This document shows, piece after piece, positions 12,792 through 13,599 of a DNA stretch of 13,599 nucleotides (positions are counted from its first letter, which is position 1; each line of letters starts with the position of its first letter). A model generated the notes under the pieces. The model was not told where the DNA came from and searched no databases. It saw only the letters and a list, made by a program, of their open reading frames with translations. Both the position numbers and the translations under genes were made by a program. Origin of the DNA: Bacteroidales bacterium UBA4347 (lineage in GTDB: Bacteria > Bacteroidota > Bacteroidia > Bacteroidales > P3); the NCBI GenBank assembly GCA_002394185.1, contig DGTB01000144.1:1-13599 (forward strand), written 5' to 3'.

Positions 12792-13599
12792 TTAGTCTAT
12801 ACGGTTGAACATGTATTGGCTATTGCATCCGGGGAACCGGTGTATGTCGTGGATGGTGACGGTGCGGTCGTGCAGGAGGTCGCCCGAGAGGCCCAGGGAG
12901 TCGACGGTGTGGAAACTGCTGTCGCTGCTGGATATGTAGCGCAGCGAGAGTTCCCAGTCCATGTCGGCGCGGTCGGTGTAGTATCGCAGCAACTCGCAGC
13001 TGCCGGTGAAGAGGGGACTGATGCAGTTGAGGTAGGGCACCTGCGGGGCGCAGATGAGCGCCAGGCTTCCCTCGGGGTAGGTTTCGACGACATTGGGCCA
13101 GAGGTTCATGACGATGCCGCCCGCCTGGTCGCTGTACCAGGTCTGGCAGCCTTCGCGGACGCGCTCCACGGTGAAGTAGTGCTCGTGCTGCGGCCAGCAG
13201 GGTTCGGCGGGTAAGTAGCGCAGTATCATGGTGTCTCCGACGAGTGGGGAGAATCCGAGGGTGTCGCCCCCTTCGGCGTAGAGAACGAGGGTGTTGTCGT
13301 CGTACTGCCAGATGTTCTCGAATTTACCGACGGGCAGGTGCCACTGCGTATAGCGCTCGTTGTCGTAGCTGACGTAGGCCGTGCGGTTGAGGCTGTCGAT
13401 GGTGACGACAACCGTGGGGCCTTGGTAGCCTTCGTCCGAGAGGTTGACGAAGGTGGCCACGCCCCTGCGGGGATACGGCGCGGTGGCGTAGGCGGTGCCG
13501 TTCCAGGTGCCGGTATCGGAGTCGTAGGTGATGGTGACAGTCATGCCGGCGGCCTCCATGTCGCGCATCCAGGCCTTGATTTCGTCGCGGCTGGTGGTG
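12792..13599 (-). CDS. Hypothetical, probably exported protein, 5' end missing
   Basis: The reading frame is open to the right edge, where it reads TTSRDEIKAWMRDMEAAGMT, so the gene begins outside the window and about 268 C-terminal residues are seen. The sequence is rich in Tyr, Trp, Thr, Asp and Ser with alternating hydrophobic positions, as in beta-rich envelope proteins. The segment TWNGTAY followed by VVVTID and YVSYDN loosely recalls the domain repeated in the lipoprotein encoded just downstream, but this is too weak to claim homology. Five cysteines are scattered without a metal-binding pattern. The stop is 6 bp before the lipoprotein start. An internal ATG at 13568 is not preferred because the frame continues. 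No signal peptide can be checked. Confidence 0.75.
   Translation of the reverse strand, partial: TTSRDEIKAWMRDMEAAGMTVTITYDSDTGTWNGTAYATAPYPRRGVATFVNLSDEGYQGPTVVVTIDSLNRTAYVSYDNERYTQWHLPVGKFENIWQYDDNTLVLYAEGGDTLGFSPLVGDTMILRYLPAEPCWPQHEHYFTVERVREGCQTWYSDQAGGIVMNLWPNVVETYPEGSLALICAPQVPYLNCISPLFTGSCELLRYYTDRADMDWELSLRYISSSDSSFHTVDSLGLSGDLLHDRTVTIHDIHRFPGCNSQYMFNRID

Noticed and set aside
1..13599. CRISPR array, tRNA or rRNA genes, insertion sequence, prophage or reverse-transcriptase element
   Set aside because: No regularly spaced repeats with unique spacers, no tRNA cloverleaf, no transposase, integrase or reverse-transcriptase motif was seen on either strand.

Overview
The window looks like chromosomal DNA of a GC-rich member of the Bacteroidota, most likely the order Bacteroidales. 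The reasons are the Bacteroidota form of PdxA (GDLNGVGYEV instead of GDPAGIGPE), a Nif3-like gene followed directly by a C4 zinc-ribbon coiled-coil gene, several exported proteins of unknown function including one with a TonB C-terminal domain, weak or absent Shine-Dalgarno sequences, and AT-rich spacers of degenerate 7-bp repeats. This assignment rests on recall of families and was not searched.

Layout. Positions 1-179 are a leader with three 11-bp direct repeats, a G-rich tract and an AT-rich stretch. Three plus-strand housekeeping genes follow: an M17 leucyl aminopeptidase (180-1679), pdxA (1707-2753) and polA (2782-5445, TTG start). Next come two exported proteins, probably cotranscribed (4-bp gap): a coiled-coil protein (5484-6650) and a 670-residue protein in which a TonB C-terminal domain lies between two copies of another domain (6655-8667). 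A 22-bp palindrome and a terminator hairpin separate this half from a minus-strand series. Read in its own direction, that series is an edge-truncated gene (12792-13599), a lipoprotein made of two tandem domains (12045-12785), a short Nif3-like protein (11181-11981), a CdsZ-like zinc-ribbon protein (10332-11153) and histidine ammonia-lyase hutH (8793-10289). No stretch over 300 bases lacks a gene, and no tRNA, rRNA, CRISPR or insertion sequence was seen.

How the genes work together. pepA, pdxA and polA are unrelated core functions (peptide turnover, vitamin B6 synthesis, DNA repair and replication). The two plus-strand exported proteins may act together in the envelope. The Nif3 and zinc-ribbon genes form a conserved pair, with hutH at the end without other hut genes.

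The most notable content is the repeats. One REP-like hairpin occurs twice, each time inside a coding sequence, in frame and translated (pepA and the TonB-domain gene). Degenerate 7-bp repeats lie at the pdxA/polA junction, on both sides of the start codon of the coiled-coil gene, and inside the Nif3-like gene. PolA also appears to have lost its proofreading residues, and G/C strand bias reverses within polA. No dedicated defence or mobile system was recognised.
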